A DNA stretch of 64,000 bases, taken from contig NZ_LT607750.1 of the NCBI RefSeq assembly GCF_900090235.1, positions 4,145,001 through 4,209,000 of the forward strand, in the 5' to 3' direction. This stretch comes from Micromonospora echinaurantiaca. GTDB lineage: Bacteria > Actinomycetota > Actinomycetes > Mycobacteriales > Micromonosporaceae. Below are positions 54,772 to 64,000 of the stretch, piece after piece. The notes under the pieces were generated by a model. The model ran no database searches, was not told the DNA's origin, and was given only the letters and a program-made list of their open reading frames with translations. Made by a program: the position numbers and the translations under genes. The number at the start of each line of letters is the position of its first letter. Positions within the stretch are counted from its first letter, which is position 1.

Positions 54772-56004
54772 TCACAGCTCCACCCGCTGGCCCTTGCCGA
54801 TCACCACGACGCCGTTGTCCGACACGGTGTAGCGCTGCCGGTCCTTCTCCAGGTCGACGCCGATCTCGGCGCCCTCGGGCACGACCACGTTCTTGTCGAG
54901 GATGGCCCGGCGGACCACCGCGTGCCGGCCGATCTCGACGCCCTCCATCAGCACCGAACCGTCGACGTGCGCCCAGGAGTGCACCTTGACCTTGGGCGAG
55001 ACGACCGAGTTCTCCACCAGCGAGCCGGAGATCACCGCGCCGGGCGAGACCATCGAGGCGACCGCCCGGCCGACCCGCTCGCCCCACTGGTGCACGAACT
55101 TGGCCGGCGGGTACGGCGGCTGCTCCGTGTAGATCGGCCACTCGAAGTTGTAGAGGTTGAACACCGGGTGCACGTTGATCAGATCCATGTGGGCGTCGTA
55201 GAACGAGTCGAGCGTCCCCACGTCGCGCCAGTAGCCGCGGTCCCGGTCGGTGCTGCCGGGCACCTCGTTGTCGCGGAAGTCGTAGACGTTCGCCTCGCCG
55301 CGCTCGACCATCATCGGGATGATGCTGCCGCCCATGTCGTGCTTGCTGGACTTGTCCTCCGCGTCGCGCTCGACGGCGTCGCAGAGCGCCTTGGTGGTGA
55401 AGACGTAGTTGCCCATCGAGGCGTAGATCTGGTCGGGGGCGTCGGGCAGGCCGACCGCGTCGGTGGGCTTCTCGCGGAACGCCCGGATCCGCCGGCCGTC
55501 CTCGCCGACCTCGATCACGCCGAACTGGTCGGCCATCGACAGCGGCTGCCGGATGCCGGCCACGGTGACCGCGGCGCCGGAGGCGATGTGGTCCTCCACC
55601 ATCTGCCGCGGGTCCATCCGGTAGATGTGGTCGGCGCCGAAGACGATCACGTAGTCGGGCTGCTCGTCGTGGATCAGGTTGAAGCTCTGGTAGATCGCGT
55701 CGGCCGAGCCGGCGAACCACCAGGGACCGCGGCGCTGCTGCGCCGGCACCGGGGTCACGTAGTTGCCCAACAGGGTGGACATCCGCCAGGTCTTGGTGAT
55801 GTGCCGGTCGAGCGAGTGCGACTTGTACTGGGTCAGCACCACGATCTTGAGGTAGCCGGCGTTGGCCAGGTTGGAGAGGACGAAGTCGACCATGCGGTAC
55901 ATCCCGCCGAAGGGGACGGCCGGCTTCGCCCGGTCCGTGGTGAGCGGCATCAGGCGCTTGCCCTCCCCGCCGGCCAGGACGATCGCGAGCACCTTGTCAG
56001 CCAT
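54772..56004 (-). CDS. glgC: glucose-1-phosphate adenylyltransferase
   Basis: A 410-residue ADP-glucose pyrophosphorylase: [16 protein letters not shown] (nucleotide site), [28 protein letters not shown], and a C-terminal left-handed beta-helix ([13 protein letters not shown]). It supplies ADP-glucose to GlgM. It is divergent from glgM with 71 bp between the starts, as in mycobacteria, and lies upstream of pgm. Confidence 0.93.
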   Translation of the reverse strand: MADKVLAIVLAGGEGKRLMPLTTDRAKPAVPFGGMYRMVDFVLSNLANAGYLKIVVLTQYKSHSLDRHITKTWRMSTLLGNYVTPVPAQQRRGPWWFAGSADAIYQSFNLIHDEQPDYVIVFGADHIYRMDPRQMVEDHIASGAAVTVAGIRQPLSMADQFGVIEVGEDGRRIRAFREKPTDAVGLPDAPDQIYASMGNYVFTTKALCDAVERDAEDKSSKHDMGGSIIPMMVERGEANVYDFRDNEVPGSTDRDRGYWRDVGTLDSFYDAHMDLINVHPVFNLYNFEWPIYTEQPPYPPAKFVHQWGERVGRAVASMVSPGAVISGSLVENSVVSPKVKVHSWAHVDGSVLMEGVEIGRHAVVRRAILDKNVVVPEGAEIGVDLEKDRQRYTVSDNGVVVIGKGQRVEL

Positions 56005-56062
56005 GCTCCGACGCTATCCATCCGCGTCGGACTTCACCACTCGTACGGGCACACTTCTGCAC

Positions 56063-56068
56063 TAGGGT
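56063..56068 (+). promoter_or_regulatory. -10-like hexamer before glgM
   Basis: TAGGGT is 7 bases before the GTG at 56076 and supports a leaderless message starting there. Confidence 0.45.
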
Positions 56069-56075
56069 GCGGGGG

Positions 56076-57284
56076 GTGACCGACTCCCCTCAGCTGCGCG
56101 TCGACCTGCTCACCCGGGAGTACCCGCCGGAGGTGTACGGCGGCGCCGGGGTGCACGTCGAGTACCTGGCCCGGGAGCTGCGCCGGCTGGCCGAGGTGCG
56201 GGTGCACTGCTTCGGCGCGCCGCGCACCGAGCCGGGCGTCACCGCGTACGCCGAGCCGTTCGCCCTCACCGGCGCGAACGCCGCGCTGCGCACCATGGGG
56301 GTGGACCTGGAGATGGCCGCCGGCTGCGCCGGCACCGACGTGGTGCACAGCCACACCTGGTACGCCAACCTGGCCGGACACACCGCGAAGCTGCTCTACG
56401 GGGTGCCGCACGTGGTCACCGCGCACAGCCTGGAGCCGCTGCGGCCGTGGAAGGCCGAGCAGCTCGGCGGCGGCTACGCGCTCTCCTCCTGGTGCGAGCG
56501 GACAGCGGTGGAGGCCGCCGACGCGGTGATCGCGGTCAGCGCCGGGATGCGCCGCGACGTGCTGGCCGCCTACCCGCAGGTGGACCCGGAGCGGGTCCGG
56601 GTGGTGCACAACGGCATCGACACCGGGCAGTACGCCCCGGACCGGGGCACCGACGTGGTGGACCGGCTCGGCATCGACCCGGCCCGGCCGAGCGTGGTGT
56701 ACGTCGGCCGGGTCACCCGGCAGAAGGGGCTGCCGTACCTGCTGCGGGCGGCCCGGGACCTGCCGGCCGACACCCAGCTGGTGCTGCTCGCCGGCGCGCC
56801 GGACACCCCGGAGATCGCCGTCGAGGTGGAGAACCTGGTGCACGAGCTGCGGGCCACCCGCTCGGGGGTGGTCTGGGTGGCCGAGATGCTGCCCAAGCAC
56901 GAGGTGATCCAGGTGCTCACGCACGCCACCGTCTTCGTCTGCCCGTCGGTCTACGAGCCGATGGGCATCGTCAACCTGGAGGCGATGGCGTGCGAGACCG
57001 CGGTGGTGGCCACCGCCACCGGCGGCATCCCGGAGGTGGTCGCCGACGGCGAGACCGGGCTGCTGGTGCCGATCGAGCAGGCCACCGACGGCTCGGGCCG
57101 CCCGCTGAACCCGGCGGCCTTCGTCGCCGACCTGGCGACCCGGATCAACGAGGTGCTGGCCGACCCGGAGCGGGCGGCCGAGTTCGGCCGGGCCGGCCGG
57201 CGCCGGGCGGTGGAACACTTCTCCTGGGACACCGTGGCCCGGCGGACGCTGGAGGTGTACCGGTCGGTGGGCGCCGTCGGCTGA
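56076..57284 (+). CDS. glgM: ADP-glucose glucosyltransferase, GlgM (maltose-1-phosphate synthase) type
   Basis: A 402-residue GT4/GT-B enzyme: [58 protein letters not shown] and [15 protein letters not shown]. Such genes are often labelled glgA, but length (GlgA is about 480), divergence from glgC and adjacency to glgE match mycobacterial Rv1212c, which makes maltose-1-phosphate from ADP-glucose and glucose-1-phosphate. GTG 56076 is supported by its -10-like element. Confidence 0.82.
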   Translation: MTDSPQLRVDLLTREYPPEVYGGAGVHVEYLARELRRLAEVRVHCFGAPRTEPGVTAYAEPFALTGANAALRTMGVDLEMAAGCAGTDVVHSHTWYANLAGHTAKLLYGVPHVVTAHSLEPLRPWKAEQLGGGYALSSWCERTAVEAADAVIAVSAGMRRDVLAAYPQVDPERVRVVHNGIDTGQYAPDRGTDVVDRLGIDPARPSVVYVGRVTRQKGLPYLLRAARDLPADTQLVLLAGAPDTPEIAVEVENLVHELRATRSGVVWVAEMLPKHEVIQVLTHATVFVCPSVYEPMGIVNLEAMACETAVVATATGGIPEVVADGETGLLVPIEQATDGSGRPLNPAAFVADLATRINEVLADPERAAEFGRAGRRRAVEHFSWDTVARRTLEVYRSVGAVG

Positions 57285-57310
57285 GCCGCGCGGGAACGGA
57301 TCACGCGCAG

Positions 57311-57316
57311 TAGGTT
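57311..57316 (+). promoter_or_regulatory. -10-like hexamer before glgE
   Basis: TAGGTT lies 6 bases before the GTG at 57323, so glgE may have its own leaderless transcript besides read-through from glgM. Confidence 0.45.
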
Positions 57317-57322
57317 GGCGGG

Positions 57323-59406
<2,084 letters not shown>

Positions 59407-59419
<13 letters not shown>

Positions 59420-61509
59420 TCACCGGCGCGACGCACGACCCGCACGCCGTGCTCGGCGCGCACCCCGCCGACGGCCGCACCACCATCCGCACCCTGCGCC
59501 GGGGCGCCGGCGACGTGGCCGTGCTGGTCGGCGAGGAGCGGCACCCGATGAAGCGGGTGCACGACGCGGGCGTCTTCGAGGCGGCGGTGCCGGGCACCGT
59601 CCTCGACTACCGGTTGGAGGTCGACGGCAGCGTCCACGACGACCCCTACCGCTACCCGCCGACGCTGGGCGAGCTGGACCTGCACCTGATCGGCGAGGGC
59701 CGGCACGAGCGGCTCTGGGAGGCGCTCGGCGCCCGGGTCTTCGACGAGGGGGTCGCCTTCACGGTCTGGGCGCCGAACGCTCGCGGGATGCGGGTGGTCG
59801 GCGACTTCACCGGCTGGGCCCCGGACGACGGCTGGCCGATGCGCTCGCTCGGCGCCAGCGGGGTGTGGGAGGTGTTCGTGCCCGGCGTCCGGGTCGGCGC
59901 CCGGTACAAGTACCGGGTGCACGGCGCCGACGGGCAGTGGCGGGACAAGGCCGACCCGTTCGCCGCGTACGCGGAGGTGCCGCCGGCCACCGCGTCGGTG
60001 GTGCACCACTCCCGCTACGAGTGGTCCGACGCCGCCTGGCTGGAGCGGCGGGCCGCCCGCCGGTCGCACCAGGAGCCGATGAGCGTCTACGAGGTGCACC
60101 TGGGATCCTGGCGGCCCGGCCTGGGCTACCGGGAACTGGCCGACGAGCTCACCGCGTACGTCACCGAGCTGGGCTTCACCCACGTGGAGTTCCTGCCGGT
60201 GATGGAGCACCCGTTCGGTGGCTCGTGGGGCTACCAGGTCACCGGCTACTACGCCCCCACCTCGCGGTTCGGCGACCCGGACGACTTCCGCTACCTGGTG
60301 GACCGGCTACACGGCGCCGGGATCGGGGTGATCCTGGACTGGGTGCCGGCGCACTTCCCCAAGGACGAGTGGGCGCTGGCCCGCTTCGACGGCACCCCGC
60401 TCTACGAGCACCCCGACCCGCGGCGGGGCGAGCACCCCGACTGGGGCACGTACGTCTTCGACTTCGGCCGCCGGGAGGTGCGCAACTTCCTGGTCGCCAA
60501 CGCGCTCTACTGGTTGACGGAGTTCCACGTCGACGGGCTGCGGGTGGACGCGGTCGCCTCGATGCTCTACCTGGACTACTCCCGCCAGGAGGGGCAGTGG
60601 ACGCCGAACGTGCACGGCGGCCGGGAGAACCTGGAGGCGATCGCGTTCCTCCAGGAGGTCAACGCCACCGTCTACAAGCACCACCCCGGGGTGGTGATGG
60701 TCGCCGAGGAGTCGACGGCCTGGCCGGGGGTGACCCGGTCGACCGCCGACGGCGGGCTCGGCTTCGGGTTCAAGTGGAACATGGGCTGGATGCACGACAC
60801 CCTGCTCTACACCTCGAAGGACCCGATCTACCGGCAGCACCACCATCACCAGCTCACCTTCTCGCTGGCGTACGCCTGGAGCGAGAACTACGTGCTGCCG
60901 ATCAGCCACGACGAGGTCGTGCACGGCAAGGGCTCGCTGGCCGGGAAGATGCCCGGCGACACCTGGCAGCGGCTGGCCAACCTGCGGGCGCTGCTGGCGT
61001 ACATGTGGGCGCACCCGGGCAAGCAACTGCTCTTCATGGGCTGCGAGCTGGCCGACGACCGGGAGTGGAGCGAGGAGCGCGGGCTGGACTGGTACCTGCT
61101 GCACGACCCGGCCCGGGCCGGGGTGCAGCGGCTGGTCGGCGACCTGAACACGGTCTACCGGGACACCCCGGCGCTCTGGGCGCAGGACACCGAGCCGGCC
61201 GGCTTCCGCTGGATCGCCGGCGACGACGTCGCCAACAACACCGTGTCGTTCGTCCGGATCGCCCCGGACGGCTCCACGCTGGTCTGCGTGGCGAACTTCT
61301 CCGCCCTGCCGCTGCGCGACTACCGGGTCGGGCTGCCGTCCGGCGGCACCTGGGCGGAGGTACTCAACACCGACGCGCACCACTACGGCGGCTCGGGGGT
61401 GGGCAACCTGGGCGCGGTGCACGCCGAGGACGTGCCGTGGCACGCGATGCCGGCCTCCGCCGCGCTCCAGGTGCCCCCGCTGGGCGTGCTCTGGCTGCGA
61501 CCGGCTTGA
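59407..61509 (+). CDS. glgB: 1,4-alpha-glucan branching enzyme
   Basis: A 700-residue GH13 enzyme with N-terminal beta-sandwich (residues 1-210, [20 protein letters not shown]) and catalytic core: [14 protein letters not shown], nucleophile Asp in [13 protein letters not shown], Glu in VAEESTAW, and [13 protein letters not shown]. It inserts alpha-1,6 branches. ATG 59407 lies inside glgE. Usual partner of GlgE. Confidence 0.93.
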
Positions 61510-61558
61510 CCGGGGCGGGCCTCCCGGCTCGCGCCGCGGCTGCCGACGATGCCCCTCA

Positions 61559-61604
61559 AGCCTGATACCTCAGAGTCATCAATATGCCTCTGAGGTATCA
61601 GGCT
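61559..61604. repeat. long palindromic repeat, family C (CCTGATACCTCAGAG)
   Basis: Perfect 17-bp arms (61559-61575 and 61588-61604) with a 12-base AT-rich loop, about 50 bp after glgB. It may terminate glgB and the convergent phosphatase transcript. The low GC and perfect arms stand out sharply; I recall like sequences in Micromonospora but cannot count them here. Confidence 0.8.
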
Positions 61605-61723
61605 GGAAAGGGAAGTGCTATCCAGGTCGGTCGCCCTGCGTCACCACGCCGCCGTCCCGCCGCGGCGCGACCGCAGGCCCCGGCAGGTCACCGCCGGGCG
61701 GCGAGCACCGGCTCGGACGTCCG

Positions 61724-62764
61724 TCAGACCAGGCCCGCCTCGCGCAGCAGCTTCCACAGCCCGGCGCCGTCCGGCGCGGAGAGCCACTTCTGCCCCACCG
61801 GCCCCTGCGACGAGGGCCCGGCCGGAGCCGGCAAAGTACCGGCCAGCACCGCCTGGGTCGGCGAGAGCCGACGGATCGCCACCCCGGCCACGTTCTCCGG
61901 GTGGGCGACCACGAACTCGCGGTAGATCTCCTGGTCGTGCTGGCCGTCGTCGCCGACCAGCAGCCACCGCACGTCGGGGAACTCCTTGGCCAGCCGGGCC
62001 AGGGTGACCCGCTTGTGCTCGCGGCCACTGCGGAACCACCGGTCGGCCGTCGGGCCCCAGTCGGTGAGCAGCAGCGGCCCGGCCGGGTAGAGGTGCCGGG
62101 ACAGGAACCGGGTCAGCGTCGGCGCGACGTTCCACGCGCCGGTGGAGAGGTAGAAGACCGGCGCTCCCGGGTGCGCGGTGACCAGCCGCTCGTAGAGCAC
62201 CGCCATGCCGGGCACCGCGGTGCGGGCGTGTTCGTCCAGGACGAACGTGTTCCACGCGGCGAGCAGCGGGCGGGGCAGCGCGGTGACCATGACCGTGTCG
62301 TCGATGTCGGAGATGACACCGAACCGGACGTCCGGGTCGAGGATGCGTACCGGCGCCTCCACCGGCTCGGCGTCCGGCATGCTCAGCCGCACCGACCCCC
62401 AGCCGGGCGGCAGGTCGGCCGACACCACGGTGTCGATGAAGCCGCTGCGGTCGGCCTGCGCCTCGTGCCGCACCCCACCCGCCTCGATGGTCACCGTCAC
62501 GTGCTTGGCCGGCAGGGTGGTGAAGCTGCGCCAGCCGCGCACCTTCTCCAGCCGGGCCCGCTGGCGGGTGTCCGGCCGGCCCAGCAGCACCCGGCACATC
62601 ACCCGCACCCAACCCGGCGCGCCGTAGCCGGTGTACGCGATGATGTTGATCCGCCAGCCGGTGCGCCGCAGCCGGCGCTCGACCAGCTGGTGGATGGCGT
62701 CCTCGATCCGCGCGGCCCGGTGCAGGTGCGGTACGGCCAGCTGGCCGGCGGGAGTGGGTGGCAC
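61724..62764 (-). CDS. App1-family (DUF2183) phosphatase
   Basis: A 346-residue protein starting at GTG 62764 (PPTPAGQLAVPHLHRAARI), AGGGTGG being 5 bases upstream; GTG 62773 is possible. The C-terminal half is a HAD-like domain with VISDIDDTVMVTA (DxDxT-type nucleophile motif), PVFYLSTGAWNVAP and LLVGDDGQHDQEIYREF. The family includes yeast App1, a phosphatidate phosphatase. Bacterial members have no proven substrate. No membrane helix is obvious. Stands alone, convergent with glgB. Confidence 0.85.
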   Translation of the reverse strand: MPPTPAGQLAVPHLHRAARIEDAIHQLVERRLRRTGWRINIIAYTGYGAPGWVRVMCRVLLGRPDTRQRARLEKVRGWRSFTTLPAKHVTVTIEAGGVRHEAQADRSGFIDTVVSADLPPGWGSVRLSMPDAEPVEAPVRILDPDVRFGVISDIDDTVMVTALPRPLLAAWNTFVLDEHARTAVPGMAVLYERLVTAHPGAPVFYLSTGAWNVAPTLTRFLSRHLYPAGPLLLTDWGPTADRWFRSGREHKRVTLARLAKEFPDVRWLLVGDDGQHDQEIYREFVVAHPENVAGVAIRRLSPTQAVLAGTLPAPAGPSSQGPVGQKWLSAPDGAGLWKLLREAGLV

Positions 62765-62902
62765 GTTTGCCACCCTGCCACACCCCGGCCAGGCCGGCCA
62801 CGCGAGACGACCGCACCGCCCGGCGCCGGCTCCGCCGATCCGCCGCGCCCGTCCGGCCGTACGTGAAACACTCCGGTCGGGACGACGACGGGGGCGTTGG
62901 TC

Positions 62903-64000
62903 GTGTCGCAACCAGTGCGCAACCGGGAGCGTCGGCGCCCGCAGCTCGACCGGCCGGCGCTCGTCGCGCTGCTGTTCGGCCTGGTCGGGGTCGGCTACCG
63001 GCTCGTCCTGACGCTGCAGACCGTGCCCGTCTCCAACAGCGACGAGGCGACCTTCGGGCTGGCCGCGCTGCACATCGCCGAAGGCCGGCACCGCCCGGTC
63101 TTCCTGTACGGGCAGCGCTACATGGGGATGCTGGAGTCCTACCTGGCCGCGCCGCTGGTGGCGCTGGCCGGCCCGAGCTGGCCGGTGCTGCGGCTGCCGC
63201 TGCTGGCGCTCTACGCGCTCTTCCTCTGGCTGATCCACCGGCTCACCCGGCGGATCGCCTCGCCGTGGTTTGCCACCTTCGTCGTCGGCCTGCTGGCGCT
63301 CGGCTCGGAGCGGGTGATCCGCGACCAGGTCACCGTGGTCGGCGGCCGGCCCGAGGTGAAGGCGGCGGTGCTGCTGATGCTGCTGATCGTGGTGGGGCTC
63401 GCGCAGCGTACGCTCCGCCACCGGCGGCTGGCCGTCGGGCTGTTCGGCCTGCTCGCCGGGATGGCCGTCTGGTCGGACTGGCTGATCGTGCCGTACCTGG
63501 TGGTCGCCGGGCTGGCCCTGCTCTGGGTGCTCCGGCGGGAGCTGCTCGGCTGGGCCGGCGGACTGCTGCTGGTCGGCTTCGGGCTCGGCGTGGCGCCGAT
63601 GGTCCGGGACAACCTGGTCGCCCCGCCCGGCGAGGACTCGGTGTCGGTGTTCCGCGAGATCAGCGCCGGAACCGGGGCCGTACCGCCGTGGTCCGAGCGG
63701 CTGCGCGGCGGGCTGCTGGAGGGGGTGCCGCTGGCCGGCGGGCTCTGCCCGGTCGACGGCTGCGCCCGCTGGCAGGAGTGGTTCGGGCTGCTCTACCCGG
63801 TGCTGCTGGTGGCCGCCGCGGCGGTGGCGGTGGTCGCGTACCGCCGCGGCGGCCCGCGCGGCCGGCGGGTCGGCCCGGTGGTGCAGCTCGCGCTGGTCGT
63901 CGGCGCCGCCGCCACCCTGGCGTCGTACCTGCGCAGCCCGCAGGCCGCCACCGACCCGCTGGGCAACGCGCGCTACCTGTCGGTGCTCCAGCTGTCGCTG
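62903..64000 (+). CDS. GT-C-type membrane glycosyltransferase (GT39-like), 5' part
   Basis: A frame from GTG 62903 open for 366 codons to the window end. After a basic N-terminus there is a helix (ALVALLFGLVGVGYRLVL) and then an external loop with SNSDEATFGLAALHIAEGRH, an acidic DE pair placed as in GT-C transferases, then YGQRYMGMLESYLAAPLV and at least six more helices. ACGGGGGCG lies before the start. GT-C enzymes use polyprenyl-phosphate sugars to glycosylate outer substrates. C-terminus missing, so the exact family is open. Confidence 0.72.
   Translation, partial: MSQPVRNRERRRPQLDRPALVALLFGLVGVGYRLVLTLQTVPVSNSDEATFGLAALHIAEGRHRPVFLYGQRYMGMLESYLAAPLVALAGPSWPVLRLPLLALYALFLWLIHRLTRRIASPWFATFVVGLLALGSERVIRDQVTVVGGRPEVKAAVLLMLLIVVGLAQRTLRHRRLAVGLFGLLAGMAVWSDWLIVPYLVVAGLALLWVLRRELLGWAGGLLLVGFGLGVAPMVRDNLVAPPGEDSVSVFREISAGTGAVPPWSERLRGGLLEGVPLAGGLCPVDGCARWQEWFGLLYPVLLVAAAAVAVVAYRRGGPRGRRVGPVVQLALVVGAAATLASYLRSPQAATDPLGNARYLSVLQLSL

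Noticed and set aside
56076..57284. Label glgA (glycogen synthase) for the GT4 gene
   Set aside because: Length, GT4 wording and neighbourhood with glgC and glgE favour GlgM, although a dual activity is possible.

Overview
The window is very GC-rich, with strong G/C at third codon positions, many GTG starts, start/stop overlaps of the GTGA/ATGA type, and several genes whose -10-like hexamer sits 6-9 bases before the start codon (leaderless type). Gene content fits an actinomycete: GlgE-pathway glycogen genes, a class F sortase, an IdeR/DmdR-type iron box, a MhuD-like haem oxygenase and a DUF3516 helicase. The overall style suggests Micromonosporaceae, probably Micromonospora; this assignment is inference. 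I see no rRNA, tRNA, transposase, phage genes or CRISPR array.

Layout. 1-4.8 kb: tail of an SGNH hydrolase, a 29-bp tandem repeat, EcsC-like protein, a 47-aa protein, a secreted lysozyme/transglycosylase-like protein, PAC2 protein, exonuclease III and a MhuD-like monooxygenase. 4.8-11.6 kb: a 16-bp-arm palindrome, a class F sortase with its surface partner, TrmB, a Ski2-like/DUF3516 helicase, an unknown gene behind a palindromic operator-like site, and an AbiEi/DUF559-type nuclease gene of atypical base use bracketed by two near-identical hairpin repeats. 11.6-15.8 kb: an iron-regulated siderophore ABC importer with an iron box. 15.9-21 kb: YCII protein, a blasticidin-S-deaminase-like enzyme and HrpA. 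21-25.5 kb: LysR regulator divergent from sdhCAB. 25.5-35.2 kb: alcohol dehydrogenase plus SDR, class A beta-lactamase-like protein, metallo-beta-lactamase-fold hydrolase, dGTPase, Tex with an RGG tail, and a small unknown gene.

35.3-51.9 kb: after a DUF389 membrane protein lies a surface-glycan locus. Four plus-strand genes match PglC, PglE, PglD and PglF, the set that makes UDP-diNAc-bacillosamine (or a stereoisomer) and loads it on undecaprenyl phosphate. Facing them is a minus-strand block: acyltransferase/SGNH, Wzy-like polymerase, Wzx-like flippase, GT2, then FnlA/CapE, FnlB/CapF, a WbuB-like GT4 and FnlC/CapG, the UDP-N-acetyl-L-fucosamine set. Two strong hairpins separate the converging blocks. 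The flippase-polymerase-acyltransferase part looks less GC-rich than the flanks, as expected of a variable glycan locus.

52-64 kb: NAD kinase, then central glycogen metabolism (pgm, glgC, divergent glgM, glgE, glgB), another long palindromic repeat, an App1-family phosphatase, and a GT-C-type membrane protein cut by the window end.

The strongest leads are the hairpin-flanked DUF559 gene, the blasticidin-S-deaminase look-alike, the diNAcBac plus FucNAc glycan locus, and three families of long intergenic palindromes that resemble dispersed repeats.
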